The position numbers and the translations under genes are program-made. From IMG/VR virus record IMGVR_UViG_3300025104_000003, positions 1-35,172 of that record: 35,172 bases of DNA; one strand, 5' to 3'. Within the stretch, counting starts at the first letter, position 1; each line of letters starts with the position of its first letter. This DNA comes from a virus. Of this stretch, positions 14,817-22,039 are shown in pieces. The notes beneath the pieces were generated by a model that saw only the letters and a list, made by a program, of their open reading frames with translations, made no database searches and had not been told where the DNA came from.

Positions 14817-16478
14817 TTGAATGAAAAGGATAAAGAAGAACAGCTAGATTATCTGAAGAAAAACATTTTCAGAAAATCTGCTTATACAGACGGTTTGATG
14901 GGTGTTGTTCAACTACCTTTAAAACGTTTCACATATCTTGTAGGGAAAGAAAAGGCAGACGCTTATCTAAATGCTTTGGGTGTGGAAGAGAAGAAAGCAT
15001 TGCTGGTTTCGGCTTCAGATTTATTCTTCAACCATATGACGGCATCAAACATGAACGAGACTATCGTTCTTGTTCTGGATGATCCGCTTTGGTCAAAGAA
15101 CATTCCAAAGGACGTCCTTATCTCCCATGCACGGAAGCGCAAAGATGAATTGACTCTTGAAGTTGCTAAGAAACTAACCGATTTCTATTCACGGTATGAC
15201 CGCGGATTGAAACCTTCTGAAAGGCGTGAATTCGAGCACATGTACTTTGGCGCAATCGAAATCTTGTTAAGCAAGAGCAAAGATGCTGCTGATGATATTT
15301 TCTTGCAGATGCCTTTGAATGAGCGCCGCTCATTGGTTGGATATTTAATTCATGGGCGTTTCATGGCCGAAGCTTTGAAGAAAGTTCAAGGCGATGATGC
15401 TCTCATTAAGCCTTTGACTCCTGTTACCGAAGAGCGTCTAGTTCAGATTCTTAAGTACAATGACATTGAGACACCTCGTCGTCCTAGCGTAAAAGAGAAA
15501 GACAAGCTATCTGAAGTGTTGAGCAGAACGGTTGTCCAGCAGCCATCGGTCAACGATCTTCATGTGGATATCATTGAATTGGATGATGAGGCTCTTGAGA
15601 GAATGTCTGTTGAGTATGATGCATTCAACCGCTATGCTCACGGTGAGATCGCTTTGAAAATCAAACGAGCTTTCAACGTTAGTGTTCCTTTGCAGGAAGA
15701 AGGTTTCAAGCGTTGGTTGCAGAAGATGGCAGACGAGGGGATTGATCCTAAAGTAATGAAACCAATCTTCTACGGCACAGGTTCTATTGGCGCATCGATG
15801 ATCCTACGCTACGGGTTCAAAGTTATCAAGTCCAATGACCCATCAGTTGTTGGCCGTATGTTGGGAGACGGTATCTACTTCTCAAACGTTTTGGACAAAG
15901 TTGCTCAATATATTGGTGACGAAGGTTATAGCCGTCGTCGCGGCACACAAGGTTATATTTTTGAGATGGAAGGTTCACTAGGCATGCACCGCCGGGACTA
16001 TCGTTGTGCTGGAACAGGCGCAAAAGAAGATGAACGTGATACCGTGTCACCGGAATGGGCGGTGTTTAACCCCAATGAACAGTTGCGTATTTACAAGGCT
16101 TATCATGTTGAACTAATCGGCAAAGAAGAAATGAACAAAATGAAGGCAAAGCATCTTGGAACGAATGAATCAACGGCAATTGAGATCAAGAGCTTCAAAG
16201 AATTTATCAATGAAGGAACAGGCGACATGCCACACTGCATCACTTACATTTTCATGGATGGCAACATTCCAATCAGCGAAAAACAAGCCGTTGACTTCAA
16301 GGACTTCCAGGCCAAGAAGATGGGCAGAAACGTCAAACTCGACTGGACAGGTTCGGGCCCCGCTGTTATGATTTACAACAGAAAAGAGTCAAAAACGTAT
16401 GTGGTTCGTTATACCCGAGAGTTCATGGAGAATAGGGAAGGCGAATTGACAGAGTATTTGAAGTTGATTAAAAAGTGA
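14817..16478 (+). CDS. PARP-like ADP-ribosyltransferase domain protein
   Basis: A 553-residue frame if TTG 14817 is used; it is open back to 14754 with no standard start. Residues about 1-230 are helical and unrecognised. Residues about 245-435 resemble a PARP catalytic domain: YAHGEIALKIKRAFNV (like PARP1 THNAYDLEVIDIFKI), then PIFYGTGSIGASMILRYGF (319-322 YGTG at the HG[ST] position), GDGIYFSNVLDKVAQYI (GIYFS 352-356) and FNPNEQLRIYKAYHVELI with Glu421 in the place of the catalytic Glu. The triad would be Tyr-Tyr-Glu instead of His-Tyr-Glu. T4 packages its own ADP-ribosyltransferase (Alt) and injects it to modify host RNA polymerase; this protein could be analogous. The C-terminal 90 residues are a separate small domain. 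Confidence 0.65.
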   Translation: MNEKDKEEQLDYLKKNIFRKSAYTDGLMGVVQLPLKRFTYLVGKEKADAYLNALGVEEKKALLVSASDLFFNHMTASNMNETIVLVLDDPLWSKNIPKDVLISHARKRKDELTLEVAKKLTDFYSRYDRGLKPSERREFEHMYFGAIEILLSKSKDAADDIFLQMPLNERRSLVGYLIHGRFMAEALKKVQGDDALIKPLTPVTEERLVQILKYNDIETPRRPSVKEKDKLSEVLSRTVVQQPSVNDLHVDIIELDDEALERMSVEYDAFNRYAHGEIALKIKRAFNVSVPLQEEGFKRWLQKMADEGIDPKVMKPIFYGTGSIGASMILRYGFKVIKSNDPSVVGRMLGDGIYFSNVLDKVAQYIGDEGYSRRRGTQGYIFEMEGSLGMHRRDYRCAGTGAKEDERDTVSPEWAVFNPNEQLRIYKAYHVELIGKEEMNKMKAKHLGTNESTAIEIKSFKEFINEGTGDMPHCITYIFMDGNIPISEKQAVDFKDFQAKKMGRNVKLDWTGSGPAVMIYNRKESKTYVVRYTREFMENREGELTEYLKLIKK

Positions 16479-16483
16479 GGAAC

Positions 16484-16508
16484 GGGGGCTTGACAGGCCC
16501 CTTTTTTT
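16484..16508 (+). terminator. Rho-independent terminator whose loop is the gp43 -35 box
   Basis: GGGGC - TTGACAG - GCCCC stem (plus a G-T pair) followed by seven T. It is six bases past the ADP-ribosyltransferase stop. The loop carries TTGACA, the -35 hexamer of the next promoter. Confidence 0.85.
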
Positions 16509-16518
16509 GTCATATACT
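16490..16518 (+). promoter_or_regulatory. Sigma70 promoter of DNA polymerase gene
   Basis: TTGACA (perfect -35), 17-base spacer, TATACT (16513-16518), 36 bases before the gp43 ATG. The -35 box is the loop of the preceding terminator. Confidence 0.8.
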
Positions 16519-16553
16519 ATCGTTTTGATTGGTATCTCTACGTGAAGGATGAC

Positions 16554-19082
16554 ATGTCTTTTTATACTCATTTTCATAATCGTGGCGGCGCAATTTTCCT
16601 ACGTTGGATTGACGAGCAAGGGCGTCGCCGTTCAACGGTGGTTAAGGATTTTCAGCCTACCTTGTATGTCAAAACCAATGAAGAAACGAAATATCAAACT
16701 CTCGAAGGATTCTACCTAAAGCCCGTCCGGACCGAATCTATCAGCGATGCAAAGCGATTCATTGAAGAGTATTCAGACGTTGAAGGCTTTGAGGCTTACG
16801 GCAACACCAATTGGGATTATTCCTACATCAACCAACGTTGGGAACAAGACATCAAATATGATGAGTCGTTGATTCTCACATATTACCTTGACATTGAGAC
16901 GGAAGTGTCTGACGAGTTCCCCGACCCCTATCTGGCTAAGGAACGCATCAACGTCCTGACAATCTTTGACGGCAAGAAGTTTCATTGTTGGTGTTTCCAA
17001 GACGCACGTCCTGGAATGAAACATCCGTTCCCTGTGGAGTTGAAGGTGTTCTCGGATGAGGATTCGATGCTCAGGAACTTTGTGGCGTTTTGGGCGGGCA
17101 ACTACCCTGATGTAGTGACAGGTTGGAACACGGAGCGTTTCGATATTATCTACCTCTTGAATCGTATTCGCCAACGTCTGGGTGAAGACAAGATGAAGTC
17201 CTTGTCGCCTGTTGGAATGATTCGTGAATACAACATCGACCAGAAGTCAACCTCGTTTGAAATCAAGGGCATTGAGCATCTGGACTACCTTCAGTTGTTC
17301 AAGAAGTACATGCCAGGCGAACGGGACTTTTCATTGGATGCAGTGTGTGAAGACTTCCTCGGCGAACAGAAGCTAGAGAACCCCTATTCGACATTCAGAG
17401 AATTCTATGAGAAGTCGTTTGATTTGTTCGTGGATTATAACATCCACGACGTTTCCCTTGTCTACAAACTAGAACAGAAGTTGAAGCTGTTGAGCCTCAC
17501 GTTCTCGATTGCATATCTGGTTAAGATGAACTACTCAGATGTGTTTGGAACCGTCAAGCCGTGGGACATTTTCATTCAGAACTCCCTTTACAAAGAAAAC
17601 AAGTTCGTTCGTTGCAAGACAAGCCCAGGTGTTGCAGACCGTCAAATCATGGGCGGTTTCGTTATGACACCAGTTCCCGGTCGATATGAATGGGTTGTGT
17701 CTTTTGATGCAAACTCCCTATATCCTTCAATCATTCGGACATGGAACATTTCGCCAGAGACAATCTTGTCAGAGCATGAGGTGCCTGATGAGCTAATCAA
17801 GTATTATGACAAGATTCAGATTGATGAGTTGTTGAAGGATATGAGCGAACTATCTGCGCTCTTAAAGAAGTACAATCTTACAATGACGGCAAACGGTCAT
17901 TTTTTCCGTCGAGACAAACAAGGCATCCTGCCTCTCCTAACGGGCATGGTATATAACGGTCGCGTGGATGCGAAGAACGAGATGAAGAAATACAAGAAGG
18001 CTCTCGTGAATGAGACAGATCCTGTCAAGCGAGAGGATCTCGAGGCGCGCATTGCATCTCTTGATAACAAACAGCTGGCTCTAAAGATTCTACTAAATTC
18101 TCTCTACGGCGCAATGGCGAACGCTTACTTCCGATTTTTCGATTTCCGATGTGCCGAGGGTATCACGTCTACGGGCCAATTCTTCATTCAGAAGGTTGGT
18201 CGTATGGCGTCAAGTTATATTAACAAGATGAGTGGCGTGGAAGATTCGTTGGTCTATATCGACACTGACTCAAACTACTTCTCATTGAAGTCGTTGATAA
18301 AGCGTGCGGGTTTGGATAAACTACCCACAGCCAAGCTGGTTGATGCACTGGACAAGGTGTGTGAGGAAAAGATCGGTAAGAAGATCGATGAGGCATGTAA
18401 GTGGATTGGCGACGAGCTAAACGTCTTTGACAATCAGTTGGCAGTCAAGCGTGAGAAGATTTGTGAATCTGCGATTTGGGTTGCGAAGAAGCGCTACGCT
18501 TTGTATGTATGGGACAACGAGGGTGTTCGCTACAAGGAGCCCGAGATTGCAGTGACGGGTTTGGAGGTCAAGCGTTCAAGCACCCCTAAGATATGCCGTG
18601 ATTCATTGAATGATGCGCTTAGAATCTTCCTTGTCGGCACGGAACAAGAGCTGCAAGAGTTCGTTAAACAGACCCGTGAGAAGTTCTTCAAGCAGGATCC
18701 TTATACAATTGCAATGCCCTCGGGCGTCAAGGGGTTGGACAAGTATGGCGATGCGAAAACCATCTACAAGCAAGGTTGCCCCCAGCATGTCCGAGCATCA
18801 TTGATCTACAACCATTTGCTTAAGACCCACGGCATTGCAGGCAATTACAACCCGATCATGGAGGGCGGCAAGATGCGTAGGGTACCACTTCGTATGCCAA
18901 ACCCTATCGGTGAAGATGTGATTGGGTTTGTGGACAAGCTGCCTAAAGAGTTCGGCCTCCATGAATATGTTGATTATGATGATTTGTTCCAGAAGACCTT
19001 CATGAGTGCTCTTGAGCGCATTGCAGGCGCCGTTCGTTGGCAAACAGAGAAGAAAGCAACTCTGGATGACTTCTTTTGCTGA
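16554..19082 (+). CDS. 43: Family B DNA polymerase (gp43), with 3'-5' exonuclease
   Basis: The replicative polymerase, 842 residues from ATG 16554 (T4 898). That start has AAGGA five bases upstream, and MSFYTHFHNRGGAIFLRWID aligns with the start of T4 gp43 (KEFYISIETVGNNIVERYID); GTG 16542 is less likely. Exonuclease motifs: YLDIETE (Exo I, near residue 113), TGWNTERFD (Exo II) and YNIHDVSLV (Exo III). Polymerase motifs: SFDANSLYPSII (A), KILLNSLYGAMAN (B), YIDTDS (C) and AKKRYAL (KKRY). The C-terminus ends in TLDDFF, fitting a sliding-clamp-binding peptide. It is transcribed from its own promoter rather than as a simple read-through of regA as in T4. Confidence 0.97.
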   Translation: MSFYTHFHNRGGAIFLRWIDEQGRRRSTVVKDFQPTLYVKTNEETKYQTLEGFYLKPVRTESISDAKRFIEEYSDVEGFEAYGNTNWDYSYINQRWEQDIKYDESLILTYYLDIETEVSDEFPDPYLAKERINVLTIFDGKKFHCWCFQDARPGMKHPFPVELKVFSDEDSMLRNFVAFWAGNYPDVVTGWNTERFDIIYLLNRIRQRLGEDKMKSLSPVGMIREYNIDQKSTSFEIKGIEHLDYLQLFKKYMPGERDFSLDAVCEDFLGEQKLENPYSTFREFYEKSFDLFVDYNIHDVSLVYKLEQKLKLLSLTFSIAYLVKMNYSDVFGTVKPWDIFIQNSLYKENKFVRCKTSPGVADRQIMGGFVMTPVPGRYEWVVSFDANSLYPSIIRTWNISPETILSEHEVPDELIKYYDKIQIDELLKDMSELSALLKKYNLTMTANGHFFRRDKQGILPLLTGMVYNGRVDAKNEMKKYKKALVNETDPVKREDLEARIASLDNKQLALKILLNSLYGAMANAYFRFFDFRCAEGITSTGQFFIQKVGRMASSYINKMSGVEDSLVYIDTDSNYFSLKSLIKRAGLDKLPTAKLVDALDKVCEEKIGKKIDEACKWIGDELNVFDNQLAVKREKICESAIWVAKKRYALYVWDNEGVRYKEPEIAVTGLEVKRSSTPKICRDSLNDALRIFLVGTEQELQEFVKQTREKFFKQDPYTIAMPSGVKGLDKYGDAKTIYKQGCPQHVRASLIYNHLLKTHGIAGNYNPIMEGGKMRRVPLRMPNPIGEDVIGFVDKLPKEFGLHEYVDYDDLFQKTFMSALERIAGAVRWQTEKKATLDDFFC

Positions 19083-19088
19083 TTCTTG

Positions 19089-19116
19089 TAGACGTGACTG
19101 AGAACTCTGATATAAT
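19089..19116 (+). promoter_or_regulatory. TAGAC-family promoter
   Basis: TAGACG, 16 bases, TATAAT (19111-19116), preceded by TTCTTG. The next ATG is at 19123, so the transcript would be leaderless or nearly so. Confidence 0.75.
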
Positions 19117-19122
19117 CGAGGT

Positions 19123-19335
19123 ATGAAAAAGACATTGGCCCAAAAGCGAGCGGAAGACAAAGCATTCTATGAGAAGTGTGCAAGACAAGCTCTCATGGAT
19201 GCTGAGAATCCTAAAAATACGGACGCCCAGCGCCAATATGCTATGGACGTATATCGTAGAGCCTTTCGAGCAATCGAAGTTTCAAAGCTTGACCCGATTG
19301 CAGCGCATCGGGTCTTTACAGGTGTTGATCTTTAA
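19123..19335 (+). CDS. Small basic protein, unknown
   Basis: A 70-residue protein rich in Lys, Arg and Ala, probably all-helical (MKKTLAQKRAEDKAFYEKCA...). I do not recognise a family. GAGGT lies directly before the ATG but too close for a normal site, and the promoter's -10 ends six bases upstream. It is the first of a run of small genes downstream of gp43. Confidence 0.6.
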   Translation: MKKTLAQKRAEDKAFYEKCARQALMDAENPKNTDAQRQYAMDVYRRAFRAIEVSKLDPIAAHRVFTGVDL

Positions 19336-19348
19336 GCAGGAGTTATAA

Positions 19349-19540
19349 GTGAGCAAGAGTCTGAAACGTCACCGCGTTGCCGATAGTGACGAGTATAGCG
19401 ATCACAAAGTAAAAGTTATGAAAAGGCGTGAGGTCGAGCGAAAGATGGCCGCGTTGGACGAGGAATACTACAAAGAAGAAGTTCCCGAAGAGTATATGAA
19501 TGACCCAAAATTTTACCGAGCCATCAAGAATTATCGTTAA
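19349..19540 (+). CDS. Small charged protein, unknown
   Basis: A 63-residue protein starting with GTG after a good AGGAG site. It is highly charged (Lys/Arg/Glu/Asp with Tyr) and likely helical. No known motif. Its TAA stop overlaps the dUTPase start (TAATG), so the two are translationally coupled. Confidence 0.65.
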   Translation: MSKSLKRHRVADSDEYSDHKVKVMKRREVERKMAALDEEYYKEEVPEEYMNDPKFYRAIKNYR

Positions 19541-19584
19541 TGATTGGAATGATTGGAATGATTGAAATGATTGAAATGATTGAA
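19540..19584 (+). repeat. 9-bp tandem repeat ATGATTGRA, five copies
   Basis: Two copies of ATGATTGGA and three of ATGATTGAA at the very start of the dUTPase frame. Copy-number change would not shift the frame but would change the number of start codons and the N-terminal length. Confidence 0.85.
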
Positions 19585-20043
19585 CAAAAACCATTTTTCT
19601 TCCGTATCCCAGTCGAGATCGTTCTAGTTCATCCTCTGGCAGAAGTTCCCTTCTATGCAACAGAGGGCTCAAGCGGGTTTGACTTGAAGGCGTGCATTGA
19701 TGCGCCAATCACCCTGAAGAAGCGCACCTGGCAACTCATCTCTTCAGGTTATCGAGTGTCTGTTCCTTATGGTTTCGAGATTCAGATTCGCCCTCGGTCA
19801 GGCCTTGCCCTGAAGAAAGGCATCACCGTCAAGAACACCCCAGGTACCGTTGATGCCGATTACCGCGGTGTCATGGGCGTGATCCTTTACAATGAAAGTG
19901 ACGAGGATTTTGTCATCGAGCCAGGCGAACGCATTGCCCAAGCGGTGGTGTGTCCAGTGTATCATGCAGAGTTCTATGTGGTGAAGGAGCTGTCTGAGAC
20001 CTCTCGAGGTGAAGGTGGTTTTGGTTCAACGGGGACGAAATGA
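19540..20043 (+). CDS. dut: Trimeric dUTPase
   Basis: Hydrolyses dUTP to dUMP and pyrophosphate, keeping uracil out of DNA and supplying dTMP synthesis. All five motifs are visible: SSGFDLKA (44-51), RPRSGLA (84-90), NTPGTVDADYRGVM (99-112, with the catalytic Asp), GERIAQ (129-134) and RGEGGFGSTG (156-165). The first 15 residues are an odd run MIGMIGMIEMIEMIE from a 9-base tandem repeat, which gives five in-frame ATGs; the conserved domain begins near residue 20. The stop overlaps a small ORF start (ATGA). Confidence 0.95.
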   Translation: MIGMIGMIEMIEMIEQKPFFFRIPVEIVLVHPLAEVPFYATEGSSGFDLKACIDAPITLKKRTWQLISSGYRVSVPYGFEIQIRPRSGLALKKGITVKNTPGTVDADYRGVMGVILYNESDEDFVIEPGERIAQAVVCPVYHAEFYVVKELSETSRGEGGFGSTGTK

Positions 20044-20126
20044 GCCAATACACCCCAGACCATTGGGTGGTCATAGGGATTACCAATCCTGAAAGTGAAT
20101 CTCATAGGCGTGTCCTAGTGAGATAG
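20040..20126 (+). CDS. Short ORF, probably truncated member of a phage small-protein family
   Basis: A 28-codon frame, MSQYTPDHWVVIGITNPESE..., whose start overlaps the dUTPase stop. The first dozen residues (YTPDxWVVxxI) match, from memory, the start of a small phage protein usually about 90 residues long, so this is probably a truncated copy. A different frame stays open after about 20113 (EIVVVEGYDPDKEN...) up to the next promoter, so a frame change is possible. Confidence 0.4.
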   Translation: MSQYTPDHWVVIGITNPESESHRRVLVR

Positions 20127-20169
20127 TTGTGGTAGAAGGCTACGATCCCGACAAGGAAAATTCTTCAAG

Positions 20170-20193
20170 ACACCCCTTGACAGGGGTGTTCTT
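20170..20193 (+). terminator. Terminator hairpin whose loop is a -35 box
   Basis: ACACCCC - TTGACA - GGGGTGT perfect stem, then TCTTT. It ends the dUTPase transcript, and its loop is exactly the -35 hexamer of the next promoter. Confidence 0.75.
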
Positions 20194-20204
20194 TGCTGTA
20201 TAAT
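20177..20204 (+). promoter_or_regulatory. Sigma70 promoter in terminator loop
   Basis: TTGACA, 16 bases, TATAAT (20199-20204), followed by TGAGTCAT, the downstream element shared with other promoters here. Confidence 0.85.
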
Positions 20205-20234
20205 TGAGTCATGATCAAACAAGGAGCAAGCAAA

Positions 20235-21278
20235 ATGGCGCGCGGTAAACGAATGAGCGCAAAGATTCAAGCTGCTGTGGATAACCTGTTGAATGGCGCT
20301 TCGGAACCGAAATTCACCGCTCTGAACAGCGACAAGATTAACCTTGTGCGTGGTCTGAACCACTACGCCGTTCATGCAAAGCAAGAGCACTCCAAGAAGT
20401 GGGCCATTGAATGGGCCAAGAAGAACATGCCTGAAATCGTTGCAGGTTTGCGTGACCAGAAGGATTGGCGTTTCAGCAATCTCGGTTATGTGCTCCGCAT
20501 GGTCGAGAACGGGTTCCTCCTGGAAGAGGGTCAACTGGAACGCATCAAGGCAGAGCTGGTTCAAATTTCCAAGTTCGTTGAACCTGTAGTCGAAGAGAAG
20601 AAGGTTGTTATCAAGAAGGCTGTAGTTGCCCCCAACAAAGCCCTTGAAGATTTCGATTACGCCGTGGACGATGTGCTGATGGGACAAGAGCCCCGTAGCA
20701 TCGCTTTTGGTACGGACAAGAAGCACCACGCTGAAGTCATCGCCCAATGCGACAAGATTCTTCGTGAGATGGAAGAAGCCCCTGAGAATTTCGCCAAGGA
20801 CAAGATTCGTCCTATGAAGAAGTTCCTCAATGCAGTGAAGAAGCAGTTGGACACGGTGGTCCAGGTTGTTAGGCAACAGCGTGTCCGAAAGGTTGCTCCT
20901 AAGAAAATCAACCCTGTCAAGATGGTAAGCAAGATGCCGTACAAGAAGAAAGACGAAGCGTTGGGTCTGGAGTCCCTACGTCCCGAGGTGTTGATAGGTG
21001 CAAAACAGGCTATCGTCTACAATACCGAATATCGCTTCCTGATGTACTTCAAAGCAGCTAGCGATGACGGGTTCATGGTGACGGGTTCGACCTTGAAGAA
21101 CTATGACCTCGAGAAGTCGGTGTTCAAGAAGATTCGTAAGCCTGAAGATATGGTGAAGGCCATCAAGGGTTCGACCTTGGCAGCGATGCGGAAGTACCTG
21201 GACACGGTTAAGGGCAAAGAGTTTGCGTGTAAGGGTCGCTTCAACGAGAACACGATGATCCTGAAAGTTTCGGGTTAG
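20235..21278 (+). CDS. Conserved basic protein, unknown
   Basis: A 347-residue protein from ATG 20235, chosen because AAGGAG precedes it at nine bases; ATG 20211 sits at the transcription start. It is Lys-rich throughout. The N-terminal 100 residues are helical (SAKIQAAVDNLLNG...), the middle is a basic linker (VRKVAPKKINPVK) and the C-terminal 100 residues appear to be a compact alpha/beta domain. I have no family assignment. The strong basic charge suggests nucleic-acid binding, as inference only. It ends with TAG and has its own promoter, with a hairpin just after. Confidence 0.65.
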   Translation: MARGKRMSAKIQAAVDNLLNGASEPKFTALNSDKINLVRGLNHYAVHAKQEHSKKWAIEWAKKNMPEIVAGLRDQKDWRFSNLGYVLRMVENGFLLEEGQLERIKAELVQISKFVEPVVEEKKVVIKKAVVAPNKALEDFDYAVDDVLMGQEPRSIAFGTDKKHHAEVIAQCDKILREMEEAPENFAKDKIRPMKKFLNAVKKQLDTVVQVVRQQRVRKVAPKKINPVKMVSKMPYKKKDEALGLESLRPEVLIGAKQAIVYNTEYRFLMYFKAASDDGFMVTGSTLKNYDLEKSVFKKIRKPEDMVKAIKGSTLAAMRKYLDTVKGKEFACKGRFNENTMILKVSG

Positions 21279-21287
21279 AATCAGCAA

Positions 21288-21314
21288 GAAGTTCTAGACA
21301 GACACTAGAACTTC
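21288..21314 (+). terminator. Perfect 10-bp inverted repeat overlapping a promoter
   Basis: GAAGTTCTAG - ACAGACA - CTAGAACTTC followed by CCTTAT. It contains TAGACA of the next promoter across arm and loop, so it may act as terminator, operator, or both. Confidence 0.7.
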
Positions 21315-21323
21315 CCTTATAAT
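21295..21323 (+). promoter_or_regulatory. TAGAC-family promoter
   Basis: TAGACA, 17 bases, TATAAT (21318-21323), followed by GAAGGCAT. The -35 lies in the inverted repeat. Confidence 0.75.
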
Positions 21324-21350
21324 GAAGGCATGTTGAATGAGGTGTTAAAC

Positions 21351-21548
21351 ATGGACAGGGACATGAACAAGGTGAATCGTTACAAGGCAGCTGGTTACAC
21401 CCATTACATTTCATGGGAAAACTACCACAAGGGGCTGGGCATGAATGTGAAGAAGGGGTTCCATACGACAGCCGATGCCGTCAAGATTCATCTTGATGCT
21501 CTTCGTCGGAAGAAGGATACTCTCAACCTTAAGGTGGAAGAGCTCTAA
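21351..21548 (+). CDS. Small phage protein, unknown
   Basis: A 65-residue protein. ATG 21351 is preferred because GAGGTG lies eight bases upstream; ATG 21330 is only six bases past the -10 box. The sequence (NRYKAAGYTHYISWENYHKG...) is rich in Tyr/Trp/His at the N-terminus and ends in a basic helix. No family recognised. Confidence 0.6.
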   Translation: MDRDMNKVNRYKAAGYTHYISWENYHKGLGMNVKKGFHTTADAVKIHLDALRRKKDTLNLKVEEL

Positions 21549-21567
21549 TAAAGGCCACGAGCGGATT

Positions 21568-21795
21568 TTGAAGGACATTGAACAGCAGCTCTCGGAGATT
21601 CGCTTTGGAGGGTTTTAGCGCATCGCCAACAACATCGAACTGTCCTCCACAGAAGAAGGATACCTCAGAGACTACCTTAATAGCCTGGTGTTTGATAACA
21701 GGGGCAACCGATCGGGGTTTCCCAAGCCTGTTATGAAGGCCATTATTGAAATTTATTTGAAACTTCCTGAGCAAAAGAGAGACATCGGGTCCTAA
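21568..21795 (+). pseudogene. Small phage gene interrupted by an in-frame TAG
   Basis: The frame reads ERILKDIEQQLSEIRFGGF, TAG at 21616, then RIANNIELSSTEEGYLRDYL and on to SGFPKPVMKAIIEIYLKLPE, ending at TAA 21793. Both halves look coding, and the C-terminal half matches my memory of a small helical phage family ending in a KIYxK-like helix. The start is also unclear (TTG 21568, weak site). Probably a nonsense-mutated gene; stop-codon read-through is an alternative. Confidence 0.45.
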
Positions 21796-21799
21796 AATT

Positions 21800-21828
21800 T
21801 TGGAAGATGAAACCCGTAGGAGTATAAT
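21800..21828 (+). promoter_or_regulatory. Possible promoter before small membrane ORF
   Basis: TTGGAA, 17 bases, TATAAT (21823-21828). The TATAAT also forms the spacer between AGGAG and GTG 21830, so it may be fortuitous. Confidence 0.4.
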
Positions 21829-21829
21829 C

Positions 21830-22029
21830 GTGGAGCTTTTACCAAAACCTTTCTTTTCTTTAGCATCGCCTTCTTAGTGCTCTACCTCTTGGGTTGGGTG
21901 GTGGCCCTCGTGGAGTACTGCAGGTTGACACCTGCTCAAAGACGATACACTAGTATCGAGGTTTCTATTCCTGGAATGCTAGGATTCATCTTGTCTGCAT
22001 GTTATAATGTGGCATATTGGATGATGTGA
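21830..22029 (+). pseudogene. Small two-helix membrane protein, frame-disrupted near its start
   Basis: GTG 21830 has an ideal AGGAG seven bases upstream and reads MELLPKPFFSLASPS before TAG at 21875. A one-base frame change in the T-rich run at 21850-21861 continues as FSIAFLVLYLLGWVVALVEY, then a polar segment and GMLGFILSACYNVAYWMM, ending at TGA 22027. The joined product would be about 65 residues with two membrane helices. The downstream frame has no good start of its own. Confidence 0.45.
21980..22008 (+). promoter_or_regulatory. Promoter of RNA ligase 1 gene
   Basis: TAGGAT, 17 bases, TATAAT (22003-22008), followed by GTGGCAT as in other promoters of this set. It lies inside the end of the preceding small membrane ORF. 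Confidence 0.55.
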
Positions 22030-22039
22030 GGAAAATGTG

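Noticed and set aside
16156-16371. Plus-strand ORF inside the PARP-like gene
   Set aside because: Arg/Ser-rich out-of-frame shadow of the main coding frame.
20115-20876. 253-codon minus-strand ORF opposite the gene at 20235
   Set aside because: His/Leu-rich antisense shadow; the plus frame has promoter, AAGGAG site and normal composition.
21610-21620. TAG reassignment as a general code change
   Set aside because: TAG ends uvsW (4531) and the gene ending at 21278 at natural protein ends, so it functions as a stop in this genome.
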